DNA of 64,000 bases from Polytrichum commune (GCA_950295325.1 OX485806.1:48229169-48293168), one strand, 5' to 3'. Numbered from the stretch's first letter, positions 1-12,425 are shown. A program made the numbers and translations. Notes: generated by a model from the letters alone, not told the origin.

Positions 1-43
1 GTACAAATCTAGGTTTAACAAATTAGTCGAATATTTTCTGGAT

Positions 44-800
44 TTGGTTGACAAATATAAACAAATATTTTTTATTACGGGATTTCAAAATTCAATCAAA
101 TATGATGTCAAAGCTTTGAAACCTTATACGCTTGGAAATGCATATAGCATTGCCTTAACATTTGAGACAAAAATTGTTGAGCTAGCCAAAGAGAAGAAGT
201 TTTCTTTTGATGTCTCCCATAAGGATCATAGTAGTGAAAAAAAGGCCGGAAAGTGGTAGAGGTTCCAAAAGTTCTCACGTCCAGAGGGTTCGAGCAACAT
301 TCGACCGAGCAATAAACTCACCTACAAAAACCAAGCAAAACACCAAAATAAATCATTGTGATACAATTGTCATGAGCCATGACATTTGGCTAAGGAGTGT
401 TTGCGACAAGCGGAAAAACGTCCAAAGCAATCTGCAATTTTGACAATGGAGGTGAAACCGCCAATAGTGTCCAAGGGTAAAGAAATAGTTTGTGTGTCAA
501 CTGCAATTTGTAAGGAGCGGATAGCGAGTGAACCTACGGTGCTCCAAGTTCAAGGGTCAATTGGTAGTCAATTCACTTCTATGCTAATTAATTCAAGATC
601 AACCCATAATTTGATGTCATCTAAATTTGCATCAAATATGGAATTTCTTGTCACGAAGACCGAACCTTGTAAGGCTTTCTGATCCAATGGTGAGTCAAAC
701 CCAATTGATTGTCGATTGTTGGATGTTCCCGTCATATTGCAAGGAATGCAAATTATTACAAATTTTGAAATTTGGATAGGAAGTCAATACGACATCATTT
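44..800 (+). pseudogene. gag-protease remnant of the chromovirus
   Basis: The first frame (44-259) looks like the end of a gypsy gag capsid region. At 355-400 one frame reads YNCHEP, stop, HLAKECLR, a CCHC zinc knuckle in which the first Cys codon and the Gly before His have both become TGA. The following frame (386-682) carries LINSRSTHNLMS, matching the gypsy protease active site (usually L-I-D-S-G-S-T-H-N-F) with Asp-to-Asn and Gly-to-Arg changes that would abolish aspartic protease activity. The frame at 716-800 ends with the usual D-I-I-L-G-M end of the protease domain. Several frameshifts separate the parts. Confidence 0.75.
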
Positions 801-821
801 TGGGAATGTCATGGCCCAATA

Positions 822-1596
822 TTGAAGAGAGATGTGAAATATCATGTCGAGAAATGTTTGTTATGTCAAACAAACAAAGTAGAGCAAGTAAAACATCCAA
901 GGTTGTTGCAACCTAATAGGATGTGGGAGTCTATTTCTATGGATTTCATTGTGGATCTTCCTAGGACTCACAAGGGCTTTGATAGCATTTTGGTGGTCGT
1001 TGATAGACTAACTAACGTGACTCAATTTATACCTACAACCACAACTGTGACAGCTTTGAGAGTAGCTGAGTTGTTTCTTAAAGAGCTATTTGTAAATTAT
1101 GGGTTGCCACGAGAGATAATTTGTGACATAGATAAAATATTTGTGAGCAAATTTTGGAAATCTTTAGTTCAAATTATATGGCACCAAGTTTAGTATGAGT
1201 TTGGCATATCATCTAGAAAAAGATGGACATACTGAGAGAACCAATAGGAGTCTTGAAGATATGTTTCGAATGTACGTTGGTAAAAGACAACAATCTTGGG
1301 ATAAATGGTTGTATTTGATACAATTTGCTTATAATCAACGAGAGCATAGTAGCATACGGATGAGTCCATTTTATGCTTTATATGGTCAAGAATGTAGAAC
1401 TCCGATCTCCTTAGCAACTCCTACCTCTAAAATTAAAAGTTTGAATCACATGATTCAAGAAATGCATAATATATTGGAATGTGCTAAGCAATGTATGCAA
1501 GGTGCACAAGATAAATCTAAATTCTATGCCGATCAGAGAAGGAGTGTAAGAGACTTTAAGGTTGGTCAAAAGGTATTTTTTGAAAGTAACCCCTAA
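822..1596 (+). pseudogene. integrase remnant of the chromovirus
   Basis: The frame begins in the integrase HHCC zinc finger (CLLCQTNK) and enters the core at SMDFIVDLP, containing the first catalytic Asp. The second region reads IICDIDKIF, a degraded form of the usual S-D-R-D-x-x-F-x-S-x-F-W block. A stop at about 1191 breaks the gene. It resumes with AYHLEKDGHTERTNRSLED, matching the conserved H-P-x-T-D-G-Q-T-E-R-x-N-R block with the catalytic Glu region, then the C-terminal GPY-type region around VGQKVFF. The family is certain; the protein is non-functional. Confidence 0.88.
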
Positions 1597-1880
1597 ACGC
1601 TTTGGATTAAAACTTGGAAGGGCCTAAAAATTGCCCCCTAGATTTTGCAATCCATTTTAAATTATTAAAAATAGTTGGGCAAGTGGCGTATATGTTAGAC
1701 TTATCCAAGGACCGTAAAATTTAAAATGTGTTCCACGTAAGTTTGTTAAGGAAGTTCGTGTCCGACCCCAATCATGTGCTTCCAGATTTACATCAAGTAG
1801 TTCTTGAGGGGAGATGTTGGCTGAACTTCAAAGAATTTTGCAGGTTGATTTGCAACACCTCTGAAATAGGTCATTGAGGA

Positions 1881-1945
1881 GATTGCTTATTAAGTGGAAA
1901 GATTATCCTCAAGATGAGGCATCATGGGAGTTAGAAAATAATTTC
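1881..1945 (+). pseudogene. chromodomain remnant (integrase C terminus)
   Basis: One frame reads LLIKWKDYPQDEASWELE, matching the aromatic-cage segment of retrotransposon chromodomains (Y/L-x-V-K-W-x-x-x-x-x-x-x-x-T/S-W-E). It lies where the chromodomain should lie, about 290 bp after the readable integrase, but in a different frame. This places the element among chromoviruses rather than non-chromodomain gypsy lineages. Confidence 0.7.
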
Positions 1946-1960
1946 AAAGTGATCTATGTA

Positions 1961-2869
1961 AAGCAAAAAAAAAATGATCTAAGCATATAGATAAGGAGAC
2001 TTCAGTCTATGTATAAAAGACTTGAGATTTCTAAAAGTGTCTCATAGATACTATGTATAGATATGGCTCGGGGGAAAGAAAACACACATTATGTTTTGTG
2101 GTGTGTCTCTAGATTGGGAGGTGAGTTTTACTCAATAAATGATTGTTTTTATGAATTATTAGCGAGGTACGTTACAATTACTTTTTGGAATACCCCTTTG
2201 GGAATGTAGGTGACTATTGATCAAACACTCTTGAGATAAAAATTACCTATGATCAAGTGGATATGCATTTGGGGATTAAATGTGAGTATTGACCAAATAC
2301 CTCCATCTTGACATTATTCTTTGGGAATGTGGGTGCATATTGATCAAACAACCTTTGAAATTGAATTTATATATGATTGGGTTCGTAGAAAATTGGGAAT
2401 AATGAAATGAAAAGGATTCCATGCTGTCAAATGTTTTCAAACACACCTAAGGGAGTTTGAATTGGTGAGGGAATATGCTTGCTTTTAATTAGGTGTTTAG
2501 ATCTTGATATTTTGAAATTGGATTGAATGGCATAAGAGTGGTTACAAATCATTCAGACCATGAAAGATACAAGAACAATCGTATTTGATGTTGGATATAG
2601 AAATATATTCCATTCCAAAACACTTAACGTTGACATTAGGCTTTAGGAGAACATAAACTTAGAAACCTAAGAAACTTACTCCCTAAGAACTCATGAAAAC
2701 TTACTAAAGAATATTATAGTATTACCAATAATAATATGTACGTGACCAATTTTGTAGGAATAGATAGCAAACTCAATCACACAAAAGTACCGATCTCACA
2801 AGAGACTAAGAGATACAATAAGAGGGTTAGCGGGGAGGAATCGCCAGTTGTGGGGGTAAGAAGAATAAC
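1961..2869. other. no gene seen; probable retroelement flank
   Basis: No credible coding sequence. A short theme, TTTGGGAATGTGGGTG followed by ATTGATCAAACA, recurs imperfectly three times between about 2198 and 2365, as degenerate tandem repeats in an LTR or 3' untranslated region might. The sequence is AT-rich. I cannot define an LTR boundary here. Confidence 0.5.
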
Positions 2870-3870
2870 AATGGCTAACAAAAAGGAGAAAATGAATCCA
2901 CCCTTTGAACCACCCATTAGCCCTTTGGTTAGGCCAAGGGGCATCCCCATTTTAGTGCCTCGGAACTTGGCTGTGTTGGATATGCCAACAAGCCTTCCAA
3001 AGTTCTAGGGCATTAAGGATGAGGACTCCTTTAGATACATGGAGAGGTACATTGAAAAATTAGCCAGCTCCTTGATAACCAATCATGGGTATTGTTTCGT
3101 GTGGTTACCCACCATTTTGTAAAACAAAGCCTGCAAGTGGTACATAGACCATCCCAAAGGTCACTTTATAGAATGGGTACAAATTCAGAGGGAGTTTTTA
3201 AATGATTTGAAACCAGAGGTAGGGTAGAATACAACACTTAGAGCACTAGTTTCATCGAAGCATGGTAGAGAGGAGGCTATTTAAGCCTATATTAGGAGGT
3301 TCGAGTTGTTATGTACAAGGTTTGTAGGCACAACGCTCAATGATGACACTCTAAAACAATTCTTTATACATGCGTTCTTTAAATCTGGAATGATAAGAGG
3401 GGAACTAGAAAGAAATCCGCAAACATTAGTATAGGCTAAAAATACAACAAGACTTATCAAAAACATAGACAAGGACTGTAAAGGACTTTGGAAGAAGAAT
3501 GACGACTCAATCCTACAATTCATTATGATTCGGCCACGAGTGCAAAAAAAAAAATTTAGAGTGCTGCTAGCTCAGGTTTCGCAAATAGTGGTGGATGTAG
3601 GTCCTAAACTTCTAGCTATTTAATAGCCTTACCCGCGACTAATCTTGGACTTATCGTCGAAGAGATCAAATGAAGGTTAGCAGCGAGTCAACTAGGGTTT
3701 CAAAAAGTGGTTATGAAACAAATCAAATGAGTCTAATGGTAAGGAGTCAGCAACCGGAACCTCCTCCTCTGGTTGAGTCATGTAGGTATGCCTTGGGGTT
3801 GTGGTATGTTCAGTGTGGCCAACCGGGCCACACTAAGCAATTTTGTAAGGTTGGATTGAATAAAAAATAG
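2870..3870 (+). pseudogene. second retrotransposon gag remnant
   Basis: Joined fragments read like the plant retrotransposon gag family: a start near PPFEPPISPLVRPRGIPIL, then EDSFRYMERYIEKLASSL, KACKWYIDHP with W-x-x-x-x-R-E-F-L, then AYIRRFELLCTRF. Several in-frame stops are present (for example near 3118, 3223 and 3283). At about 3800-3850 comes WYVQCGQPGHTKQFC, a CCHC knuckle whose first Cys has been lost. It is a different lineage or copy from the chromovirus at 1-1960, because it restarts at gag. No pol follows. Confidence 0.65.
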
Positions 3871-5239
3871 AGAAATATTGGGGCCCTGCCGCCGTCGAAT
3901 TATGGAAGTCAGGGCAGAAGGAGTTCATGCAAGGTAACTTTAAGGGAGGGCAACAACGGCCCGGAAGGCATAGTGGAGTGAGGCAAAAGTTCCATCAATT
4001 TTGCAGTAGGTGGATGTCCCTAGTCATTGTTTATTTGAGGGTCAGTCCTTTGGATGTGATGAACGCCGTGGGTCGTTCCTTTGCAAATTAGCTAAGAAGA
4101 CTCACGATGCACATCATATAAATTTATATTCCCTTGAGAACTACCGTGCCTCATTAATATGTTCGGTCTCGAATTAATAATCCCTCTCTTCTCCTTATGA
4201 TATGAATATAATTATTGGAGTGAACACAATCTCATTATCTTAATTCTTACTCTCAATGTAAGGCATCATTGATAATAAGAACCATTAGATTTAAAGAAAG
4301 CTTCAAGAGGTGTAACAATATCCTCGATAATAATATAGTTTTCAATAAGTTATATGAATCATTAAGGTTCGTAGTTCATAAACATCAATCACACAAATGA
4401 TAGTAATCTTATAATGATGAAGAAGATCTAATATTCTTGAGTCTTCCTTTTTAAGTCCAAGTGTTACTACTTATAATATTGTAACTTGACATGTATGCAT
4501 ATAGTAGTTATAATTTCATGAACACATCATTGATTGTTTTGCAATGTCACGTTTAACTTTAAAGTGGTTTAATGACAAGAATAATTATAACTCTCTTGAG
4601 GTTTATTCAAGAGAAATAATTCCTTTTTTATTGTTAATGACATCCAACAACTCACAAAGTATCTTAAAGAAAAGAGGTTCAATAACAATTGTAGTAAGTA
4701 GATTATTTCATATCAATATTACTTCATTCATATAGATTCAAACTTTGATGTAAATTAATGTCTTCATCATTCTTGTTAATCATAAAATAAGTTCGATATT
4801 CAAACATATGTTATATAATATAATATGCATAATACTTGTAAGTCAATTATGTAGTTTATAATAATAAGTTCCTCCTCTTTGGAAGGAGTTTGTAATCGTT
4901 AAGAAGTTTCACTTTAATCATCCATAACATGCATATAATTCTTCAAACATTCAATCACATATATATTTATAATTCCCTTTTGAGGAGTTCAATGATAAGT
5001 TCCACTTTTGAGAGTTAATTGTAATTCCAACGTTCAAGTTAAATTGACGTTACTACGCATAACAACTTCTCTCAAAGTTCCATTCATACTCCAACTATTC
5101 TTGAGTGCTTTGTTCTCACCCTTGCACTAATACTTTGAGTTCTTTCTCAAAGCACCTACTCTCCTCTCGTTCATCAATCTCTCGAGTCACAAGTACCAAT
5201 TGACAACTCGTAGTTCAATTTGAGAAAGAGAGAGAAAAA
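3871..5239. other. AT-rich interval, no gene seen
   Basis: About 1.37 kb of AT-rich sequence with only short chance ORFs on both strands, none with a recognisable motif. No RNA gene, strong inverted repeat or tandem array was seen. It ends where family T copy 1 begins. Confidence 0.6.
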
Positions 5240-6166
5240 TGTCACCCCGGAGTGACACCCGGGACTTGTGGCGCCGTTGGTGAGAGGGCCCAAGTGACCT
5301 TAGTGTGGGTGAGGGCCCCGGGCGTTGGGAACGCCTCCCACCCACGGAGACTAGGAGGCATGATGGTAAGGCCATGAGCTATGCGTTTCTCATGGCGTGG
5401 TGATTCTAGAATGCTCAAGAACACCTCAATCGGAGGTGTGAGCTAGGAGTTATGGCCATTTGAGTGGGGCGCTGTCCCGGGACAGCGCCCTGGTACAGCA
5501 GTGCCTGGGAGTGATTCCCGGGACTGCCAAGGTTCAAATAGGCATAACTTCCTCAATACTTGCCCGAATGGGGCAAGTGAGGAGTGCATCGGCATCTACA
5601 TGAAGCGTAGATGAAGATGGAGTGGTTGGTTGTTATGATCGGACATCATACAAGGAAGTTATGGTGGTCTGAAGCTGCTGGGGGGTTTCTAGGTCCAGCA
5701 GCTAAGGGAAAATGTCCACTTGGCCCCAACTCTTGGTAGAGAGACAAGACGTTGGTTGACGGTGGGGTAGGGGCCCCGCGTAGAGTCCTAGAGGCTTATA
5801 TGGGTGAGGTGGTGTGGCCTCACCCACCCGAGGCCGAACGGCACGGCCTCCATAGGCATTGACCCATTGTGAGGCCATAGTTGCCTAGTATGCTTCGGGT
5901 TGTTGTAGTGTTGCTCCGGCAATGCGATGATCAACATAGGATTGGACTTCCATGGATGGAAGTCCACATCCAAGAAATGGGTTACCGATTAAGGGATGAG
6001 TCCCGAAAGCAAAGTAGGAGGGTTGGTTCCCCTTCTATAAACTATATGGTCCGGGGTAGGAGGAGCTAACCATTAGCATGGCGGAATGCGAAGGGTTAGC
6101 GCTCGTAACCTTTGCAAAAATTGAAAATTGGCAAGATTGTCAAAGGGGCTTAGCAAGGGTTGCGAC
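5240..6166. mobile_element. family T copy 1 (solo-LTR-like), 5' end damaged
   Basis: This copy ends in GGGTTGCGACA like the others but starts TGTC-ACCCCGG, missing about 70 bp that other copies have after TGTCGCGCACC. Shared blocks include GACACCCGGGACTTGTGGCG, CTGTCCCGGGACAGCGCCC (a perfect inverted repeat) and a segment with GGACTTCCATGGATGGAAGT. No target duplication is visible. ORFs here are short, occur on both strands and are not conserved as proteins. Confidence 0.8.
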
Positions 6167-7193
6167 ATATAGTCTTTTTTATCTATCTCAAAATCCATAA
6201 TAAGAGTGGTTGTTATCTCCACTTTCCGAGATAACTAACTATCTTCAACATATGTAGATGCTATCTATCCCAAACGGTTATGACCGTTTCACTACTCTAA
6301 TGTTCTTAATACCAAGATTTCACTATATCTTTGTTGTATTTACATTATAATTTCTCTTTGGAGAGTCAATCAATTCTTTGTGATTGATTGATTCGATTCC
6401 GATAATTGGTATTTAGAACATCCTCGTAGAATGTACCCTAGCCCTATATTCTTCATAATGTCTTTGTATCATACTAACCCAAAAATTCTCATATAAATCA
6501 TAATCATGCTTCCTCAAAATTCTTCATTCTATATATTCCATAATCATGTTTCTTCGGATGGTCATTCATCCTCAAAATCCTATATTCTAATATATACTCC
6601 CTAATTACCCTTAATATCATAATCTTTGCCTAAATGCTTTAAGTTCCCTTTACTAACTCGGGTGGCCCTAAACCCGTAGCTTACTGGGCCCTATCTCCGC
6701 ACGTAAGGTCATCTAAAGCCGTGACTAACTCGGGTGGCCCTAACCCCGTAGCTACTGGGCCCTATCTCCGCGTGTAAGGTCACCTAAAGCCGCAACAATA
6801 CCCTAAGGCCGTGGCCAAGAGCCTAAGGCCGAGGTCAGCAAGTCCCGAGCCTCACTCCTCTTCGGCGCTCCATTCTCCACTTCGGTGACGATCTGCTTCC
6901 CCTTTGTGATGTTTAATGCCTCTTAGGTGCTTTGTTGTGACACATTTCTCTCTTATAATGTTGTTGCTCAACAGGATGTAGTAATTGCGGAGGGAACCAA
7001 CCTTCGGACAAGTATCAACAACCGGATAAGATGATTAGATTGCCGCATCTTGTAATTTATCTATATCAGTAAGCTAGGGAGAATCTGAGAAGGAAGAAAA
7101 TGCCACATGGAATACACCCAAATGAGCTTAGGCCTCCGAATTTGTATTATGATTATGGGAATGGGAGGTAAATATTCCACCCTCCTGCTAGAT
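6167..7193. other. no gene seen; contains one tandem duplication
   Basis: AT-rich, non-coding sequence apart from a GC-richer block at 6652-6920. Within that block a unit of about 70 bp containing AACTCGGGTGGCCCTAA and GGGCCCTATCTCCGC is repeated twice in tandem (6655-6723 and 6726-6792). Nothing recognisable as an RNA or protein gene. Confidence 0.6.
6655..6792 (+). repeat. two-unit tandem repeat, about 70 bp
   Basis: Two head-to-tail units share TAACTCGGGTGGCCCTAA, CCGTAGC and TGGGCCCTATCTCCGC, then AAGGTCA and CTAAAGCCG. They differ by a few substitutions and one indel. No coding content. Confidence 0.75.
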
Positions 7194-7202
7194 TATAGAC
7201 AA
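7194..7202 (+). repeat. left target-site duplication of M1 (TATAGACAA)
   Basis: The nine bases TATAGACAA directly precede the left end of M1 (TGGACGACATTC). The same nine bases directly follow its right end at 13528-13536. A 9-bp duplication is typical of Mutator-like elements. Confidence 0.9.
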
Positions 7203-7240
7203 TGGACGACATTCCTATGTGAGCGGAGAGCGGAGCGGAA
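7203..7240 (+). repeat. TIR-b of M1 (transposase-side terminus)
   Basis: Begins TGGACGACATTCCTATGTGA and continues into repeated GAGCGGA. It matches the M5 right end read inward (TGGACGACACTTGTATGTGA). Confidence 0.85.
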
Positions 7241-7737
7241 GTAAAAATAATAAACTTTCCAAACTAAATTTAGAAATATTCTTTAAAAGATTCATATATA
7301 ATTAGAATATTCCAGATTCGTCCAAAATAGCAAAAATTTATGACTTATTTCCGTAGAAAGTATAGGTCCTAAATCTTATATAAATGCCCTGAATTTGAAA
7401 TGGTCTCATTAAGTTTGGAAACCGTGAAGTGCTAAAATGATAGAAAAATTATGATATAAAATATAAGTATATGATTAAATCCAATGATGATCTCAAGAAA
7501 TAATAAATGAAAATGATTTTTTTGAGATTGGTATAATTGAAGAATGAATGAATCAAAATACAAAAGGCGACCAACTTGCTTCGTTTTTATTCCATCACTT
7601 TTGTCTTTGTCCTATGTGTGAGTCAACTTTAGAGCTTGGACTGCAACAATTATTTTTTGTGGTCGAAGAGATTATCTTGAGTTGAATATATATGAGGACA
7701 TAATTTAAAGTCATACCCAATATGAATGTAGATACAC

Positions 7738-8273
7738 ATGCACAGAATAGGAGAGGAGAGAGACATGTTTGCTGGCCTAGGATAGGAGAGGACATTAGAA
7801 GTTTAGGAGATCCGTATGTTCCTTTTAATCCATCGCCGGAATATGACACAAGTGTTGGAAATTGATATAGTGATGACTACGAGATGACTCCATTTTCGCA
7901 GTCCACATAAGCCTGGAGGTGGAGGATGTAGGAGGAGCAAAACAATATGCAAAAAATGATAAAAAGGCGAACGGATGTGCTGGAAAATGACGCTACAAGG
8001 TGCATGAATAGTGAGGCAAATGATGCGGTTGATTTGAATGAAGACAAGTCAATCGACACGGAGCAGGAGGTCAAGGTTGTAGGCAAATCTTCAAGGTCTT
8101 TGTCGTTTTGCGACAGGATGAAAGGATTATCGCCGCATCGTCGTCCATTGAAGGATCGAATGAAAGATAAAACGGTTTTGTACGTTGATTTGCTTCGACC
8201 GGGTCCACCTCCATCAAGAAGGGACGATGAAATGAAGTCCGAATCATCTAGGAGGTTGGCAACACAGAAGTAA
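7738..8273 (+). pseudogene. accessory small ORF remnant of M1
   Basis: Homologous to the intact 151-residue accessory ORF of M5 (53174-53629). Shared segments are RDMFAGLGW, then SLGDP, PFNPSPE, TPFSQST, AWRWR, then KSSRSLSF, RMKGLSPH, PLKD and YVDLLRPGPPPS near the C terminus. The M5 start ATG corresponds to ATA here, and stops interrupt the N-terminal half (for example within GLGW-stop and AWRWRM-stop). The C-terminal 108 codons from 7947 remain open. It faces the transposase tail to tail, as in M5. Function unknown; the protein is very acidic and lysine/serine-rich in its middle. Confidence 0.65.
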
Positions 8274-8491
8274 AGTTGATAGACATAGGAAACACCTCCA
8301 AATTGAATATATAGTGCTCAACCGAGAGAGTGACACATGACACAATTGAGTATTATAATACAACATTTTAAAAGGAATAAAAATAATCCATGACATTATA
8401 TTCTATTATAGCAAACAATTATGAGTTCACATGAGTTCCACAAATGGCCACATCTATTAGGGCACAATGTAGTACTAGCCTGAGAGGAATT

Positions 8492-11400
8492 CTAGGAAGT
8501 AAATCGTCTCAAGAGGGCCCCTTCGAGGATGAATTTGACCTCATTGAAGGTAAATTTCGGGGCATGAATGAACAAGTCAACGTCGGGATCCACATTAGAG
8601 ACCTTGACAAAGACGAAGTAGAAGTACTTACAATACATAAACGAATTTTGTTTGCGGCCAATCTTTGATATCATATCCTTGAAGGCCGGGCAATTACACT
8701 CGGGCAGAGAACTCAATATGAGTTGGTAAATTGATTGTGTAGGTGTATGTTTGGAATGCAACATGATCATGCAACCAAATCTAAGGCGTGAAATCATGGT
8801 GACCTTTAAGATGGTCCCCTCCATAGCTCGTGTAGATGCCACCATCTGCATTTGTTTTGTTGATGGTGCGGTGGCAGACCGTCTTGTAGACTTGGACTGC
8901 CTTGAAGAAGAATAAGCGTCAGGGTTGGCTAGAAAATCCACTCCAGAGAGGTCAAGGGGAGGAGAGGATATGTTAGAAAGGCGAGTCGGCGTGATGCGTT
9001 CTTTCTGCGGGAGATCAAAACCGGCATTTTCAAGCTTCAGGATCTCTGGACGAATGAGGTTGGTACCAAGCTTGACAGGCCACACGGGCGGGATTGGAGG
9101 TCGTGCTTGGTCACCAGAGAATTTGTCGATCCATTTGCAATGCGAACCTTTGACACAACGCTCAATGTCGTCTGAGCAAAAAAAAAACTTCTCGAATTTA
9201 GGTGTTGTGAATTTGTAATAGTTCCAAACTCCAAGATATGCCGGGGCATGGGTGCTCTTGGAGTTGGAGACAATTTTGGCTGTGCATTTCTTTTCGGTGA
9301 CCATATGCATGGCCCAACATGCCTTGGATGAATTGTAAGAAACGCGAGCAATATTCCCGAGCTTCTCGTCCACTTTGGATTCTTGTACGGCAGTGATGCG
9401 GTTAAAATCAAGACTAGTAAAAGGGGGTGGTGGAACATCTAGCACTGACAGAGAGGACTCCTTGACGATGGGAGGCAAAGGTGAAGCATAAGATCTTGTG
9501 GTTGTCTGAGCGATACGAGAGAAAGAGAAGTTGATGGTGTCGGAGCGGTGGGTTTCATCGTCGTCTCCAATGGGGGTGCCGGGCTTGCGTTTTTGCGATC
9601 TGAATACCTCGGCACCCTCAAGCTGGGGACTACGGGTGCAGAATTCGCCCCCGCCGGGCATGTCAAGGAGAACCTTCTGTAGAACAACGGGTTCACCAAT
9701 ACGTTGACCACATCGAAGCTTGAGTTCTTCTTTGCTATGGCCATCGCCCCCAACGCCACCCTTTAGAAATTGATGGTACGCCACAACTTGGAGGAACGCT
9801 CGAATATAGTCATCCACAGTGGCCACGTATAGATCATCACCCTTGTTGCCAGACGCTTGAAGCCATTTGTTGTGAATGGATTCGGCAAGGTTGCAATTGG
9901 GCATTTGTGCAAATTTCTTCGTGGACATAATTTTCTCCTGCGCAATGAAATGGCAGTGTAAGAAATAAGCAAACCTTGGGAAAAAGAAAAGCTAAAACAA
10001 AAAACAAGAAGTAATAACAGTAAAGACGCACCAATTCCATGAAGCCACCCCATTGTCGATATCGGAAGTGCCAGAAGGCAAGCCAAAGTTGAAGGTGTTT
10101 CAGTCTATCCTTGGAGGTGCAGTTAGACGAAGCCCACCAAGCCTTGATGGTGAGGTACCTCATCTCAGCCTCCAACATAGAGGATGCATCGTGATACAGA
10201 AGGCAAAGACGCTTGTGTTGGTCTTGCAAGTCGTGCTTGATATAGAGTTTGGTATGTTTATCCAAAGACTGGGTCCAATGGAAATAACAGGTTCTCTCAT
10301 GCCCATCGATGGGAACCTTTGGATCTCCGGACCCGTAGACAATCATGACGGCATTCCAATTGACTTGCGCACTGTCTACCATGAAGCCTTTGAAGTGAGG
10401 TTTGGGAATTCCATGGCGAGCCATGACGTGGTTGAGGTTATGCCAGAAAAACACTTGAGCATCTTTTTCCTCGGATTGGAAGTCGTAGCAAGCGATGGTC
10501 ATGACGCGCTGGTAGGTTCCGTCGTATACGTGGCACGCCATGGTCGTCCACTTGGCAACGCATTTGACTTGGTCGGACATGATCCAAACATGCTTGAGAT
10601 CCCCACCAGGTTGCATGCGCTTAACCAAGTCAACCCCACTATCGGGGCCACCCTCGGACATCTTGAAGACGAAAGCTTTGTTCGTCTCATCACCCTGGCC
10701 TGGGAATTGATTACGCTGGACATAGGCCCAGGTGCTGACACCTCTACGCTTGGCGATGCCATCCATAACTCCTAGCCTACGCAAGTATTTGAAGGTGGTA
10801 ACCTTGTTTCGGAGGTGGGAGAAATTCAACTTCTTGGAACGATAAAAAAACGGGCTCAACTTCTTCTAATGAAAGAAGTTGATGAGGATCACTATCATTG
10901 TGGAGGAGGATCTCGTTGCCTTGGACGTAGAAGATTTTGGCAACACATGGTGCAATGCATTTGGGTGGCTCCTTGCAAATCTTGCACACTAGAGTGGAGA
11001 AGGTAGGTACGGGACCACCAACGGGAAAGGGGTCCTTGGTAAATCCATCGAATTCAGTATCATTGACTGAGGAGGTATGATGAACACGTTGGAGGTAGTC
11101 GCAATGAGGATTGTGGCACTCGAGGTGGCCAACGCAGGTGGACGAGCGAAAAACAATGCCTAAGTCATTGCTAATGTTGATGGTTTGGGTTTTGGTCCAG
11201 ACATGGTCGTTGTAGCGTTTGTCCATGCCGTCCATAGATTTGGCCTTCGTATGAGAGGATGTGACACCAATGGTGGGAAGGACAAACATCCGATTCCCAT
11301 CAAACGAGGCGGGAGGAAATTCACCTCTTCAATTTGCAAGGTGTCATAATCTAGCTTCTTGAGGATGTTTTCCTACCGAGCATGGAAACAAGAGTACATA

Positions 11401-11962
11401 GACATTGAAGAATGGAAATGGATGGTTTGGCAGGGGATGGAGGAAGAGTACATAAAGGTTCAAGGCGTACAAGGGGCGTCAAAAAAGGGGAATTGGGGGA
11501 GGAAGGGGATGGCTTGAGAATGGGAGGGGATAGAGGGGGCTCATCACCATTGGAGGAATCAGAAAGATATATAACAGTGTTTATACCAGGTTCAAACTTA
11601 ACTTTGACCACGGGAGGAATGTTTAAAGAGGAAGAGGAGGAATGGGGAGGGATACGGATTTCCGTCGATACATTTGTGGAAGAATTTAGGAGTCCGTACA
11701 CTCTGTATTTACCAGTGTAAAGTTCCCACACTAATGATCCGTTGTCGACAACCCTAGAATGCTCACGCATAGTCAATGACAACAAAGAAGTAACATTATC
11801 ATAAATCTCGCATTCGACCCATATTGTACCATTTTGGTACAAAAACATGATACTAAGGTGAAGGGAAAAGATAGAAGCAAATCCGTTCGCATCTATGGGG
11901 AAAAAAAGGGATCCCAAAGCCATGGGCACGGAGCTCAACCATTTCTGACACAGAGGGCACAA
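8492..11962 (-). pseudogene. MULE transposase of M1
   Basis: Minus-strand gene with one intron (about 9938-10031, GT...AG). The N-terminal part (11962-11351) carries a Ser/Pro-rich acidic segment. Then comes a zinc-finger region with CVGHLECHNPHCDYLQRVH and CKICKEPPKCIAPCVAKIFY. The D-D-E core shows VYDGTYQRV (first Asp), GFMVDSAQVNWNAV (second Asp), ERTCYFHW (the C-x-x-H of MULEs) and, after the intron, NLAESIHNKW (Glu). A C-terminal SWIM finger reads ECNCPAF...YCKYF, with the last His lost. Lesions: a deletion after FYVQGN removes about 90 codons including the zinc-binding H-x-H, and frameshifts occur near 11340 and 10860. The family call is firm; this copy is dead. Confidence 0.85.
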
Positions 11963-12019
11963 TGGATGAGGAAGTTTTCTTGGTTGAGGACATTAAGACC
12001 ACATTTTGTCTTGAAGGTT

Positions 12020-12425
12020 ATGTATCTTGTATGTTCAGATAGGGTCAAGATGTGTAAACTATTTCGGTTGTTATGTTCAAATAATTGACTATGGACTAGA
12101 ATTTGACCCTCTTGGATCTGAGACAATCTTTGTTGAGGACATGAAGACCACATTTTGACTTTAAGGTTGTAAAGCTTGTATGTTTAGATAGGTTCAAGAT
12201 GTGTGGACTAGTTTGGTTGTTATGTTCAAATAGTTGGGTATGGACTAGAATTCGACCTTCTTGGATCCGAGAGGGTCTGTGTTGAGGACATTAAGACCAG
12301 ATTTTGACTTCAAGGTTGTCAAGCTTTTATGTTTAGATAGCTTCAAGATGTGTGGACTAGTTTCGTTGATATGTTCAAAAAGTTGGATATTGAATGGAAT
12401 TCGACCCTCTCAGATCTGAGTTCTT
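12020..12425. repeat. short palindrome tract of M1
   Basis: A unit of about 125 bp containing AAGATGTGTGGACTAGTTTG and GACCCTCTTGGATCTGAG is repeated about three times. Each holds a degraded form of the palindrome CCCTCTCGGATCCGAGAGGG seen in M3 (12113, 12257-12280, 12407-12420). It sits between the transposase 5' end and the methyltransferase tail, the same place as the large arrays of M2, M3 and M5. Confidence 0.75.

Larger units (their letters stand above)
1..1960 (+). mobile_element. Ty3/gypsy chromovirus remnant, internally deleted
   Basis: Broken plus-strand reading frames give, in order, the end of gag, a decayed zinc knuckle, a protease remnant, an integrase zinc finger and core, and a chromodomain-like tail. 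That order is diagnostic of Ty3/gypsy chromoviruses. Reverse transcriptase and RNase H are missing: at about 820 the protease segment (ILGMSW) passes within a few codons into the integrase zinc finger, so roughly 2 kb of pol is gone. The left end lies outside the window. I found no LTR that I could delimit downstream, so the right limit is only the last recognisable coding sequence. Confidence 0.85.

Noticed and set aside
5187-5424. Overlapping small ORFs with GPSPTLRSLGPSHQRRHKS, also at 13605, 14765, 28057 and 60391
   Set aside because: They repeat because family T repeats; both strands are open and changes between copies do not favour any protein frame.
10053-10775. 240-codon plus-strand ORF in M1
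   Set aside because: Antisense shadow of the M1 transposase catalytic exon, which shows clear MULE motifs on the minus strand.
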